11,413 bases of DNA, from positions 1 to 11,413 of the forward strand of contig JAYUOW010000209.1 of the NCBI GenBank assembly GCA_043760555.1. Reading direction: 5' to 3'. The DNA is from JANMDR01 sp043760555. Its GTDB lineage: Bacteria; Pseudomonadota; Gammaproteobacteria; Burkholderiales; Usitatibacteraceae. Of the stretch, positions 1-7,880 are shown in pieces. Made by a program: the position numbers and the translations under genes. Below the pieces are notes generated by a model. The model was not told the DNA's origin. It made no database searches and saw only the letters and a list, made by a program, of their open reading frames with translations. The stretch's first letter is position 1. Every line of letters starts with the position of its first letter.

Positions 1-1566
1 GCGATTGCCACTGACAACAACGGCACCGCCACTACATCCGCAGGGCTGGCGTTCCGAGTCAATGGACCACCCACAGTCAGCCTCACCGCACCCGCAAACA
101 ATGCAACCTACAACAGCCCAGCCAGTGTCACCATCACAGCAACCGCTGCTGATGCTGTGGGCGGCTCCATCAGCAAAGTAGAAATTCTTAATGGTGTAAC
201 CGTAATCGCCACCCTCACCACTGCACCTTACACCTACGTATGGACAGGTGTAGGCGGCGGCAGCTACTCGATCACCGCTAAAGCCTATGACAACGACAAC
301 GTAGCCACTACATCAGCAGCGCGGGCTATTGTGGTGAATGCATCGGCCACGGTGGCAGTTACCGCCCCGGCTGATGCCACGGTTTATCCAACGCCGGTAC
401 CAATTGTATTAACCGCCACAGCTGCTGATAGCAACGGCACCATTGCGTCCGTCAAGTTCTACCGCGCAGGTACAACGCTCATTGGCACAGGAGTACTACA
501 GCCTACGCCCGTCACCCCCGCCACCTACACCTTTAGCTGGACACCACCAGTCGGTACGCATTCGATCACCGCCAAAGCCACAGACAACGCAAACGCCATC
601 ACCACGTCAAGCCCAATCAGCATTCGCGTAAACACACCACCGACGGTGAGTGTGGCCACATCCGCCACAAACTATGTAGGCCCAGCAACGGTACTGATTA
701 CGGTAACTGCGGCTGATAGTGACGGTACTGTAGACCAAGTAGAAATCTACAACGGTACTACTTTACTCACTATGATGACCATGCCAACGACAACATCGCC
801 TACCAGTAACACATACGTATTTAATTGGCTCAACGTAGCTAACGGTAACTACAACCTTACCGCTAAAGCACGCGACAACGACAATATCGTAACGACTTCA
901 GCGATAAAAGCTGTAGTCGTCGGCGTAACCTTGCCACCAACCGTAACGATGGCCGCACCAACGGCTGGTACTACCTACTCATTGGGTACGGCTGTTGTGC
1001 TCACCGCAACTGCAACAGATGCCGATGGCACGATTGGCAACGTGAAGTTCTACCGTGGAGGTTCAACATTAATTGGCACTGCCACTCAAGTGCTTAACAC
1101 CAATACCTACACTTATACGTGGACACCAGCGGCGACAGGTACGTATGCAATCACGGCACGAGCAACGGATAACCAGTTAGCTGTGGCGACATCTACACCG
1201 GCGATTTCTATTACGGTGAATCCAGCGCCGTCAATAAGTTTAACTGAACCAGCCAATAATTCGACGTTGGTCGCGCCATCTGGTGTATTACCAATAATAA
1301 CTAATACTCCAGCGGCAGTAATGCCATCTACGATTGCATTGACAGCAAAAGTGACTTCTGGCGCTACGGCTGTTGATAGTGTGAAGTTCTACAATGGTGT
1401 CGTTGGTGTAAGTACGGAGATCGCTATCGGGACAAGGCAGGGGAACACTGATCTCTACAGTGGAACATGGACTGGCGTTTTGCCCGGTAATTATATAATT
1501 AAGGCACAGGCTATTTTAGCTGGAACCGCGATTGTGGCGGCATCTGCGACGCAAGTAGTTAGTCCA
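1..1566 (+). repeat. Tandem DNA repeats encoding Ig-like domains, period about 291-294 bp
   Basis: Equivalent codons of the ITAKA motif occur at 277, 571, 862 and 1156, giving spacings of 294, 291 and 294 bp. Similarity is visible at DNA level too: ATCACCGCTAAAGCC (271-285) against ATCACCGCCAAAGCC (565-579), and GTCAAGTTCTACCG (451-464) against GTGAAGTTCTACCG (1042-1055). A further, more divergent unit extends to about 1566. The units are diverged rather than identical, but could still support unequal recombination and changes in repeat number. Confidence 0.8.
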
Positions 1567-3618
1567 AGCTGTCTTGGGGCTGGGTTTACGCCCCAAAAAG
1601 CTCCAAGCGCGCCTTCAACGGGTGTGTTCAACGGCGGTACTGAAACGTTTCGAGTTTACGCATACAATGTTTCAGGCGCGACTGCTGTTTGGTTTCCAAC
1701 TTGGGGTTCAGCGGGTACAACGCCACCTACAGCTGATTTGTATTGGTACAAAGGAGCCAAGCTTAACAGTAACATGCCGGATGACGGGGTTTACTACGCT
1801 GACATTGAATTGTATCGACACGTCAAACAGGGCGCGGAGCAGGGTATTCCGATGTACGGTAACTTCGAAACGAACGTTTATATGGTGGCAGCAGACGGCA
1901 GCTCACATGCTTGTGCACACACAGTTTGGAATCGACCAAGTCCAGTTGTGACCCTTCAAGTAGACAAACTTAATTTTGACGATACAGTAAAAATTGGTCC
2001 GGTTTCGATGAGTGCGTATTTAAAAGACTGGGTTGGTATAGCGAGGGTAGAATTTTATGCGGATGGTATTCATTTGGCAACTGCGCAGAATAGCGGATAC
2101 GATATTGAGAATGTTGATTTGCCATTTCTGCCCGGCGTACCCAATGTATTTCGGCGGTTTAATGGCGTGTGGCCACTCGCGCAAAATGGGCCACCATATT
2201 CGCTGACTGCAAAAGCGTTTGACTTAAAAAATAATGTGCTTGTTACGGCTGCGCCTATTTCGTTGACTGTAGTGAATGAGCAAATCGTGCCGCCATTTCC
2301 AAAAGTAATCAAAACGGACAATTCTGATCTCGTGAATTGGTATAAAACTTACGACTATGGCCCAACCGTAATGAAAGTAGGCTCTACATCGTTGCAAGCT
2401 TGGTGGTGTTCCCAATATGCTGTCGGAGATGGGATTAAATTTGCTACGTCAGCTGATGATGGCGTAACTTGGCAGGGAAACCCTCAAGATACAAACCCTA
2501 ACTTTGCACAAAAAACAGCTGTGTTTCTGAATAACGCCGCTGTTCCAGAAAGCTTTGATTCATTGCATGCGTGCGATCCTAGTGTAATTAGGGTTCCCAA
2601 AAAGGCGCCACTGACGGGCAGCGTCTATTACATGTACTACACCGGTGGTAGGAATCCTGGCCTTACTACGGACGGAAGATATCAATCTGATGATTATTCG
2701 AGAATAGGGGTTGTGACAAGTGAGGATGGTATTAATTGGGCTCCCATAGCGTCGCTTGGTAGGAGACCGTTTTTGATAAACAGGGCATCTCACTTCAGAA
2801 CTGTAACCGGAGATTATAGTTATGGTGCAGGTCAGCCATCTGTAACTTATGCGCCCGCTCGTAACGCTGATGGATCTTCAGAGTTTAAGTTCTATTTGTT
2901 TTATACGGAAACTACGACTGCTGATAATCCCGGTCCAGATACGTCTGGAGTATACGTAATCCGTTCAGCTGACCCAACATTCCAAGTTGGTGTTGAAGAG
3001 TACGTTAAAGAAGGTACGCAACTGAAGTGGGTAGCTCGCGGAAAGAAGCCTTGGTGCGCATCGCATATGACGCTCGAACCACCGAACGCCACCCAAGGTA
3101 CGTGGATTGACAATAGTAAAACTTTAGTGAATAACGTTTCGTGCACAAGCAACACAGTAGTAGATACGGTAGTTAACTCTTCAACCGGGCAGTATAAACA
3201 GCATAGGGTTCTTGACCCTTGGATCGATAGCTACGGAACGGTAGCTGAGACCGAGCGAGGCTTCAGGCAAACGCCGAGTATTGACTGGCAATATGTAAAC
3301 TATGCAGGATACGAAGGGTTTATTGCTGCGCGCCCTTACGGCGCGCAAACAAAGTTTATTTACTTTAAGTTCCAAAATGACCAGCTAGTGCCGCAGCCGA
3401 CAACAGTATCTTTAGAAAATAGGTTTATAGATGGTTCGGGTTTAAATACTCCGTACGACGGCCCAGGGTTAGTATCTACGCCCGATAGGCACGCAATTGT
3501 CACGCCACGCGCGTCAGGACTAAAAATCACGCTGAATTATTTACAGGCGGTTGGACCAATTGGTAATCCGTGGACATGGGATATCGTCTATCGAAATTTC
3601 TTTATGGACTTACCATAA
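1..3618 (+). CDS. Large multi-Ig-domain surface protein with GBS-Bsp-like module and C-terminal beta-propeller-like region (5'-truncated)
   Basis: The frame is open from base 1, so the true start and any signal peptide lie outside the window; 1205 residues are visible. An ATG at base 157 falls inside an Ig repeat and is not a credible start. Order by visible residue: end of one Ig-like domain (1-20); Ig-like domains at about 21-113, 114-211, 212-311, 312-410 and a divergent one at 411-522, with Big_7-like signatures such as VKFYxxGxTLIGT, YTYxWT and ITAKAxDN; a GBS-Bsp-like module at about 545-645 (FRVYAYNVSGATAVWF, DLYWYKGAK, NVYMVAADG); another Ig-like domain at about 648-752; then a region to the end resembling a sialidase/GH43-type beta-propeller. 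The last part shows an Asp-box (SADDGVTW, 817-824), a second SEDGINW (907-913), and paired DPSVIR...YYMYYTGG and GAGQPSVTY...FYLFYTET blade-like strands. No C-terminal sorting motif is seen. Probably an exported adhesin or carbohydrate-interacting protein; enzymatic activity is unproven. Confidence 0.85.
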   Translation, partial: AIATDNNGTATTSAGLAFRVNGPPTVSLTAPANNATYNSPASVTITATAADAVGGSISKVEILNGVTVIATLTTAPYTYVWTGVGGGSYSITAKAYDNDNVATTSAARAIVVNASATVAVTAPADATVYPTPVPIVLTATAADSNGTIASVKFYRAGTTLIGTGVLQPTPVTPATYTFSWTPPVGTHSITAKATDNANAITTSSPISIRVNTPPTVSVATSATNYVGPATVLITVTAADSDGTVDQVEIYNGTTLLTMMTMPTTTSPTSNTYVFNWLNVANGNYNLTAKARDNDNIVTTSAIKAVVVGVTLPPTVTMAAPTAGTTYSLGTAVVLTATATDADGTIGNVKFYRGGSTLIGTATQVLNTNTYTYTWTPAATGTYAITARATDNQLAVATSTPAISITVNPAPSISLTEPANNSTLVAPSGVLPIITNTPAAVMPSTIALTAKVTSGATAVDSVKFYNGVVGVSTEIAIGTRQGNTDLYSGTWTGVLPGNYIIKAQAILAGTAIVAASATQVVSPSCLGAGFTPQKAPSAPSTGVFNGGTETFRVYAYNVSGATAVWFPTWGSAGTTPPTADLYWYKGAKLNSNMPDDGVYYADIELYRHVKQGAEQGIPMYGNFETNVYMVAADGSSHACAHTVWNRPSPVVTLQVDKLNFDDTVKIGPVSMSAYLKDWVGIARVEFYADGIHLATAQNSGYDIENVDLPFLPGVPNVFRRFNGVWPLAQNGPPYSLTAKAFDLKNNVLVTAAPISLTVVNEQIVPPFPKVIKTDNSDLVNWYKTYDYGPTVMKVGSTSLQAWWCSQYAVGDGIKFATSADDGVTWQGNPQDTNPNFAQKTAVFLNNAAVPESFDSLHACDPSVIRVPKKAPLTGSVYYMYYTGGRNPGLTTDGRYQSDDYSRIGVVTSEDGINWAPIASLGRRPFLINRASHFRTVTGDYSYGAGQPSVTYAPARNADGSSEFKFYLFYTETTTADNPGPDTSGVYVIRSADPTFQVGVEEYVKEGTQLKWVARGKKPWCASHMTLEPPNATQGTWIDNSKTLVNNVSCTSNTVVDTVVNSSTGQYKQHRVLDPWIDSYGTVAETERGFRQTPSIDWQYVNYAGYEGFIAARPYGAQTKFIYFKFQNDQLVPQPTTVSLENRFIDGSGLNTPYDGPGLVSTPDRHAIVTPRASGLKITLNYLQAVGPIGNPWTWDIVYRNFFMDLP

Positions 3619-3740
3619 GCTGTTTCCGTAGGTGGAGATAGTCCCTCCCCTAATCACGGTACCCCGACCCCTCAATTCCCCTTCCACCCCGCAAAAACAG
3701 GTGCTACCATCTAACTTCACTAGTTTCCAACGGAGTTAAA

Positions 3741-6692
3741 ATGAAGCATCTGTTTTTAGCGTTAGCCAGTGTCGTAACGGCGGCAGTCTTTTCCCCATCC
3801 GCAGCGTACGGCGCCACCATCAATGTTTTTGCTGGCGGCAACATCAATCAAGCCATTGAGAACGCATCCCCTGGCGATCTCATTCTGTTGGCGCCCGGCA
3901 CCTATACGCCGCAAGCTACTACCTACATCAATGGCGCCGCCGCACAGTTTTTTTGGTTGACTAAGGCCGTTACTGTAAAAAGTACCGGCGGCGCTGCGGT
4001 GACGATATTGAATGCGAGTCCCCCAGGTGGTGGCTTGTTTTATGCGCTTTGGGTTCGGCCTATTTTCACCGTTGAGGGTGGGTCACTAAGAGCGTCAATC
4101 CCGTCTGGTGCGGTGCTCGATGGCGTCACCATCAATTCCACACGCGGCGGCATTGTGGTGTCTGATCCTGAATCATCTACCGTAGGCGGCATTCGCAATG
4201 TACAAATACGCAACACCATTATCAATGCCGATAGTAACGGCGCTTTTAATGAAGACGGCATTGTGTTTCAAGCCATCACCGACAGCGTGCTTGATGGTGT
4301 GACGATAAATAAAAGTGCTAATAACGGCATTAATTTAGCCAATTCTAGCGGCAATATCATCATGAATTCAACGGTGAATAATTCGCGAATTCAGCAGGCT
4401 ATTGTGGTGTTTGGCGGCAGCAATAATCAAGTATTGAATAACGTAGTGACCAAGGCTGCCAGAAACGCGATCGCTTTTAAAAACTCAAACTACGCGCGGA
4501 TAGAAGGAAACACCTTAAGCGGCTATTTTGATGAAGGCATCACGCTTACTGATTCCAGCAGTTTTGCGGCCGTGGTGCATAACACTACCGAGGCTGATGC
4601 CTATCGTTATTCTGCGAGCGTACCGTCTAATAAATTCCGACAAGACGGTGTAGGCTTATGGCTTAACTGTGGCGCAAACGCCAACTATGTAGCAGGTAAC
4701 TACACCCGTGGAGCGCCCGAGGTGGGGCTTGCTGTATATGCGTCAAGCAATAATTATATTGTGGGCAACACACTGACTGAAAATCTGCAGGGCGGTGTGT
4801 TGACCCGCCACTTGCGCTTTTTTTGCGATAACAGCGTGGCCAGCGCTTCCAGCGCAACTACCTTCAATACCATCCATCGTAATAACGCTAATTATCAAGA
4901 GGAAGGCGGCGGCATACTTTCAAAAGAAAACGCTTCCAACAACGATATTGCCTTTAACCATATTTCTAGCTTCAATGCCGCAGGGCAACGGCTCGTAGCG
5001 CCAGGTGGCACCGCTGGTTTTACGCTTAACAATACTGCTGCCAATAAAATTTTTGCCAATACGGTCTACGCCACCACGTATTCCATGAACGCCGATAACA
5101 ACTTCGCCAACACTCGTTTTTTTAGAAATCGCTTGGTGCAAACTAGTCAGTTTGTGATTCAAAACACGGGCTCCATGAAAATAGATGATGAATTTGCCGT
5201 GGGCGGTAATTTTTGGGATGTTCCCGGCATTTCTGGAAACCCCGGCCCCAATATCACGCCGTTTAGCGGCGTGGTGGTGCAAGCTGCCCCTGGCGTTGTC
5301 GTGCCCCCTACGCCCACAATTGATAGATACCCCTACGCACTGCAAAGTTTTGGCAGAGCCTTTGATGCAACCATTAAGTTTCCCGTGGCCGGTGCCGTGG
5401 TGGCCAACGGCCGCCGCACCCGCATTGAGTGGCACTCTGACGCTTGTGGTGCCGTAAATGTGGTGTACAGCCAAAATGGTAGCGGTGCAGCATTGGTTGC
5501 ACCCAGCGCTGCAAAAATACCCAATACGGGCTATTACATGTGGACGCCAGCATTACCGGCTGGTGGCGGTTATATTGTGGGTATTGAATGCCTAACAACG
5601 GCAGGCGTCTCAACAGGTATATTTAGATACTCTGCGCCTTTTACTATTGCCAACAACAGCTTGGCATTGTTGGCTCCACACAGTGCGCACCGCGCCGACG
5701 CTGGGTCTACTTTACGCGTGGTGTGGCGTAAAACAGACCCTAACGCGTTGGTCAATGTTTTCCTGTCAGTCAACGGTGGAGCAGAGAGTTTAATGGCCTC
5801 GAACGTCGCAGCACCGTTTGCCGACATTACGCTTCCTAACGTCACCAGTGACACCGCACGGATACGAATCGCCAGCGCAACAGGGCAAGATGGCACCGAT
5901 GGCTATTTTTCAATTCGTCGCACAGGGGCTACCGGCGTCGTAACCTCGATTGCGGCCAATCAAAATATCCAAATTGGGTACGTGCATGATTTGCGCTGGG
6001 CTTCAGTGGCGGGAAGCACAACTGTTGATTTAGCGTTTTGGGATGGTGCAGCATACCGAGACATAATTTTAAATCTAGCCGACCGTGGCAACTATTCTTG
6101 GTTTGTGCAAGAAGTAGGCACCAACGATTCTAAAGTGCGCGTTACTTTTAAGGGGCCAACAGGTGCGGTACTTTCTACAGCCGAAAGTACAAACATGAAC
6201 ATTGTTTATCGCACCGATGTTGGCGTGTTGCAAACCCGCTACCGCTTATTCAATTTAAATACACGTGAGCATCTATACACCACTGATTTAAATGAATACA
6301 CGGTGCTGGGTGGTTTTGCTGATTGGAAAGCTGAAGGGCCATCAATGCGCATTTACAATAGCCTAAATACCTTCGGCAGCACCAAGTTGCGCCCCTACTA
6401 TCGCCTATTTAATACCACCACGCGCCTACACTACTGGACTATTGATCGTACCGATTACTTTACCAAACGTGCCTTACCCGCAACGTGGAATCAGGAAGGT
6501 GTGGATGGCTACATTTGGCCAATCCAAGTGGGTAGCACCGTGCCGCTTTATAGACTCTATTTTGCGCCGCTAGATAAGTTTTTATGGACGGTGGATTTTA
6601 ATGAATACAATTTCTTAACCACTAGCGCCGGTTGGACTGTAGCGGGTACACCCGGTTTGCCGCCCGGTGTTGAAGGTTATGTAGAGCGTTAA
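3741..6692 (+). CDS. Exported right-handed beta-helix protein with Ig-like linkers and C-terminal DUF5648-type repeats
   Basis: This 983-residue protein starts at an ATG with a good ribosome site (GGAG at 3732-3735, 5 nt spacing). An extended -10-like TGCTACCAT lies at 3702-3710, without a convincing -35. Residues 1 to about 24 form a signal peptide ending SAAYG. Residues about 28-515 look like a parallel beta-helix of the NosD/PbH1 type: an opening INQAIENASPGDLILLAPGTY followed by many short Asn/Ile-rich rungs (NGINLANSSGNIIMNS, SNNQVLNNVV, SNNYIVGNTLTEN). Residues about 540-825 hold two or three beta-rich Ig-like modules. The C-terminus has three related repeats at about 833-872, 885-927 and 935-981, each with YRLF/YRLY, then (Y/W)T(T/I/V)D and a later GW or EG, matching DUF5648. 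Beta-helix proteins often bind or cleave polysaccharides; no catalytic residues can be assigned, so lyase, epimerase and purely structural roles stay open. The DUF5648 module recurs in the gene at 7881. Confidence 0.88.
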   Translation: MKHLFLALASVVTAAVFSPSAAYGATINVFAGGNINQAIENASPGDLILLAPGTYTPQATTYINGAAAQFFWLTKAVTVKSTGGAAVTILNASPPGGGLFYALWVRPIFTVEGGSLRASIPSGAVLDGVTINSTRGGIVVSDPESSTVGGIRNVQIRNTIINADSNGAFNEDGIVFQAITDSVLDGVTINKSANNGINLANSSGNIIMNSTVNNSRIQQAIVVFGGSNNQVLNNVVTKAARNAIAFKNSNYARIEGNTLSGYFDEGITLTDSSSFAAVVHNTTEADAYRYSASVPSNKFRQDGVGLWLNCGANANYVAGNYTRGAPEVGLAVYASSNNYIVGNTLTENLQGGVLTRHLRFFCDNSVASASSATTFNTIHRNNANYQEEGGGILSKENASNNDIAFNHISSFNAAGQRLVAPGGTAGFTLNNTAANKIFANTVYATTYSMNADNNFANTRFFRNRLVQTSQFVIQNTGSMKIDDEFAVGGNFWDVPGISGNPGPNITPFSGVVVQAAPGVVVPPTPTIDRYPYALQSFGRAFDATIKFPVAGAVVANGRRTRIEWHSDACGAVNVVYSQNGSGAALVAPSAAKIPNTGYYMWTPALPAGGGYIVGIECLTTAGVSTGIFRYSAPFTIANNSLALLAPHSAHRADAGSTLRVVWRKTDPNALVNVFLSVNGGAESLMASNVAAPFADITLPNVTSDTARIRIASATGQDGTDGYFSIRRTGATGVVTSIAANQNIQIGYVHDLRWASVAGSTTVDLAFWDGAAYRDIILNLADRGNYSWFVQEVGTNDSKVRVTFKGPTGAVLSTAESTNMNIVYRTDVGVLQTRYRLFNLNTREHLYTTDLNEYTVLGGFADWKAEGPSMRIYNSLNTFGSTKLRPYYRLFNTTTRLHYWTIDRTDYFTKRALPATWNQEGVDGYIWPIQVGSTVPLYRLYFAPLDKFLWTVDFNEYNFLTTSAGWTVAGTPGLPPGVEGYVER

Positions 6693-6728
6693 TTAAAATA
6701 CCACCGCACAGGCGTTAGGTTTTAAAGT

Positions 6729-6759
6729 GACGGCGGCCAAGAAGTTTAGAGCCGCCGTC
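6729..6759. other. Perfect 9-bp inverted repeat (hairpin) in intergenic space
   Basis: GACGGCGGC (6729-6737) pairs perfectly with GCCGCCGTC (6751-6759) across a 13-nt loop. It lies 36 bp after the stop of the beta-helix gene. The GC-rich stem could act as a terminator or mRNA-stabilising hairpin, but no T-run follows it on the + strand (next bases TGGCCGAG), so a canonical intrinsic terminator is not supported. Confidence 0.5.
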
Positions 6760-6817
6760 TGGCCGAGTGCAGAAAGAACGCTACAATGGAGATCCCCAAA
6801 CATTACGGTGCTTCGAT

Positions 6818-7642
6818 ATGGCTCTCAGCTCATGCTCGCTTTTAGATAAACCCGGTGGCGGAAGCAGCAACAAACTAGCTCCTTTAGCTGCGATACGACT
6901 ACTCATCGTACTTGTTTTAGCAAGTTTTAGCGTCGTTGGTATTGCGCAAACTAAGCCCCTGAACGATACCGGTATTACCTATTGTAGTGCAACAACTGCT
7001 GCTGATAGCGCGCAGTGTCTTTCCCCAAGTCCCGCAGGGCAAGATGCGCGCAATGGGCGCGATGCTCAGGCGCTTGCGGGTCAGCTTACTAAAGTAGGCG
7101 GCAGCGGTGGCGTAAATGGGTTTGATTACACAAAAATTAGTAACGCGGGGTCTACATTGCCCGCCACAGCTGGGCTTGGCGCGGACCTTAACGCCTGGGC
7201 TTGCACTCGCGATAACGTGACCGGACTAATTTGGGAAGTAAAAACTATCAGCGGTCTGCGGCACAATGAGTATAGATACAGGTGGGTCAATACTGCCTTC
7301 GTTGCTGATTTACTGGGTAGTGGTGAAACTGGTACCTGCCAGACTGCTGGCCGTTGCACTACCGAAAAATTCACGGCTGACGTAAATGCAACTGCCCTCT
7401 GCGGGTATACCGATTGGCGCATGCCGACGCCCAAAGAGCTGGAAGGTATCGTAAATTATGCGGTGGGCTCACCCGCAATTGACCCCGTTTATTTTCCAAA
7501 CTCTCAGGCGCAACCTTTCTGGACCAGCTTACCTGCCGCAAATGATTCGAGCTACTCTTGGATGGTTCATTTTATCTATGGTGCTGCGACTTATGACTTT
7601 CGTGAAAACCCTTTGTTTGCTCGATTGGTGCGTGGCCGATAA
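6818..7642 (+). CDS. Exported DUF1566 (Lcl C-terminal-like) domain protein
   Basis: I prefer the ATG at 6818 (274 aa); the frame opens upstream to a GTG at 6767 (291 aa), but that adds a polar stretch and neither start has a strong ribosome site (a weak GGTG lies at 6807-6810). Residues 1 to about 44 give a long n-region, a hydrophobic core (IRLLIVLVLASFSVVG) and a likely cleavage near IAQ-TKP, so export is expected. A middle segment has GQDARNGRDA (75-84) and a Gly-rich stretch ending GFDYTKI, a layout common in proteobacterial DUF1566 proteins. The DUF1566 domain covers about 129-274: CTRDNVTGLIWEVKT, then CGYTDWRMPTPKELEGIV (195-212), PFWTS (233-237) and the terminal RLVRGR. The related domain of Legionella Lcl is adhesive, so a surface-binding role is plausible; no ligand can be named. 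The next gene carries a second DUF1566 domain. Confidence 0.85.
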   Translation: MALSSCSLLDKPGGGSSNKLAPLAAIRLLIVLVLASFSVVGIAQTKPLNDTGITYCSATTAADSAQCLSPSPAGQDARNGRDAQALAGQLTKVGGSGGVNGFDYTKISNAGSTLPATAGLGADLNAWACTRDNVTGLIWEVKTISGLRHNEYRYRWVNTAFVADLLGSGETGTCQTAGRCTTEKFTADVNATALCGYTDWRMPTPKELEGIVNYAVGSPAIDPVYFPNSQAQPFWTSLPAANDSSYSWMVHFIYGAATYDFRENPLFARLVRGR

Positions 7643-7880
7643 ATAAACGAGGTATTCGCTGCGTGCAGCAAAGCGCGAGTAGACCGGTAGGCACAGCTTC
7701 AGCGTAAACAGTCTCTCCCACGACTGAGCCATGAGAGGTTCTTGCGTATTGATCAGATAGCGCGGGAAACCAGCGAGATTTTGTAGGCAATGTAAATCCC
7801 GTACTTATATTTCTAGGCTCAAACAACCTTTTATTGCAGGTGCCGTCTAGATTATTCAGGTTTTAAATTAGGAGTCCAAT
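7643..7880. other. Intergenic segment between the two DUF1566 genes, no recognised gene
   Basis: This 238-bp gap is the longest in the window. It has a small GCTGC/GCAGC palindrome (7658-7669, too tight to be a clear terminator) and ends with the ribosome site of the next gene. Two minus-strand frames stay open across much of it, but the proteins they would encode are not recognisable and run into the upstream gene. It may hold the promoter of the next gene; I see no convincing -35/-10 pair. Confidence 0.5.

Noticed and set aside
157..159. ATG as the start of the large Ig-repeat gene
   Set aside because: The same frame is open to base 1 and encodes Ig-domain sequence upstream, so the gene begins before the window.
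1..1566. CRISPR-like or satellite repeat
   Set aside because: The roughly 294-bp period is in frame, diverged and translates to Ig-like domains, so it is a protein-domain repeat.
4920..5474. Minus-strand open frame of 184 codons inside the beta-helix gene
   Set aside because: Its product is unrecognisable and rich in His/Gly as expected from antisense reading; the + strand shows clear beta-helix and Ig-like sequence.
6767..6817. GTG-initiated N-terminal extension of the first DUF1566 protein
   Set aside because: It adds 17 mostly polar residues before the signal peptide and has no better ribosome site; the ATG at 6818 is preferred.
7658..7669. Terminator hairpin after the first DUF1566 gene
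   Set aside because: The 5-bp stem leaves only a 2-nt loop and no T-run follows.
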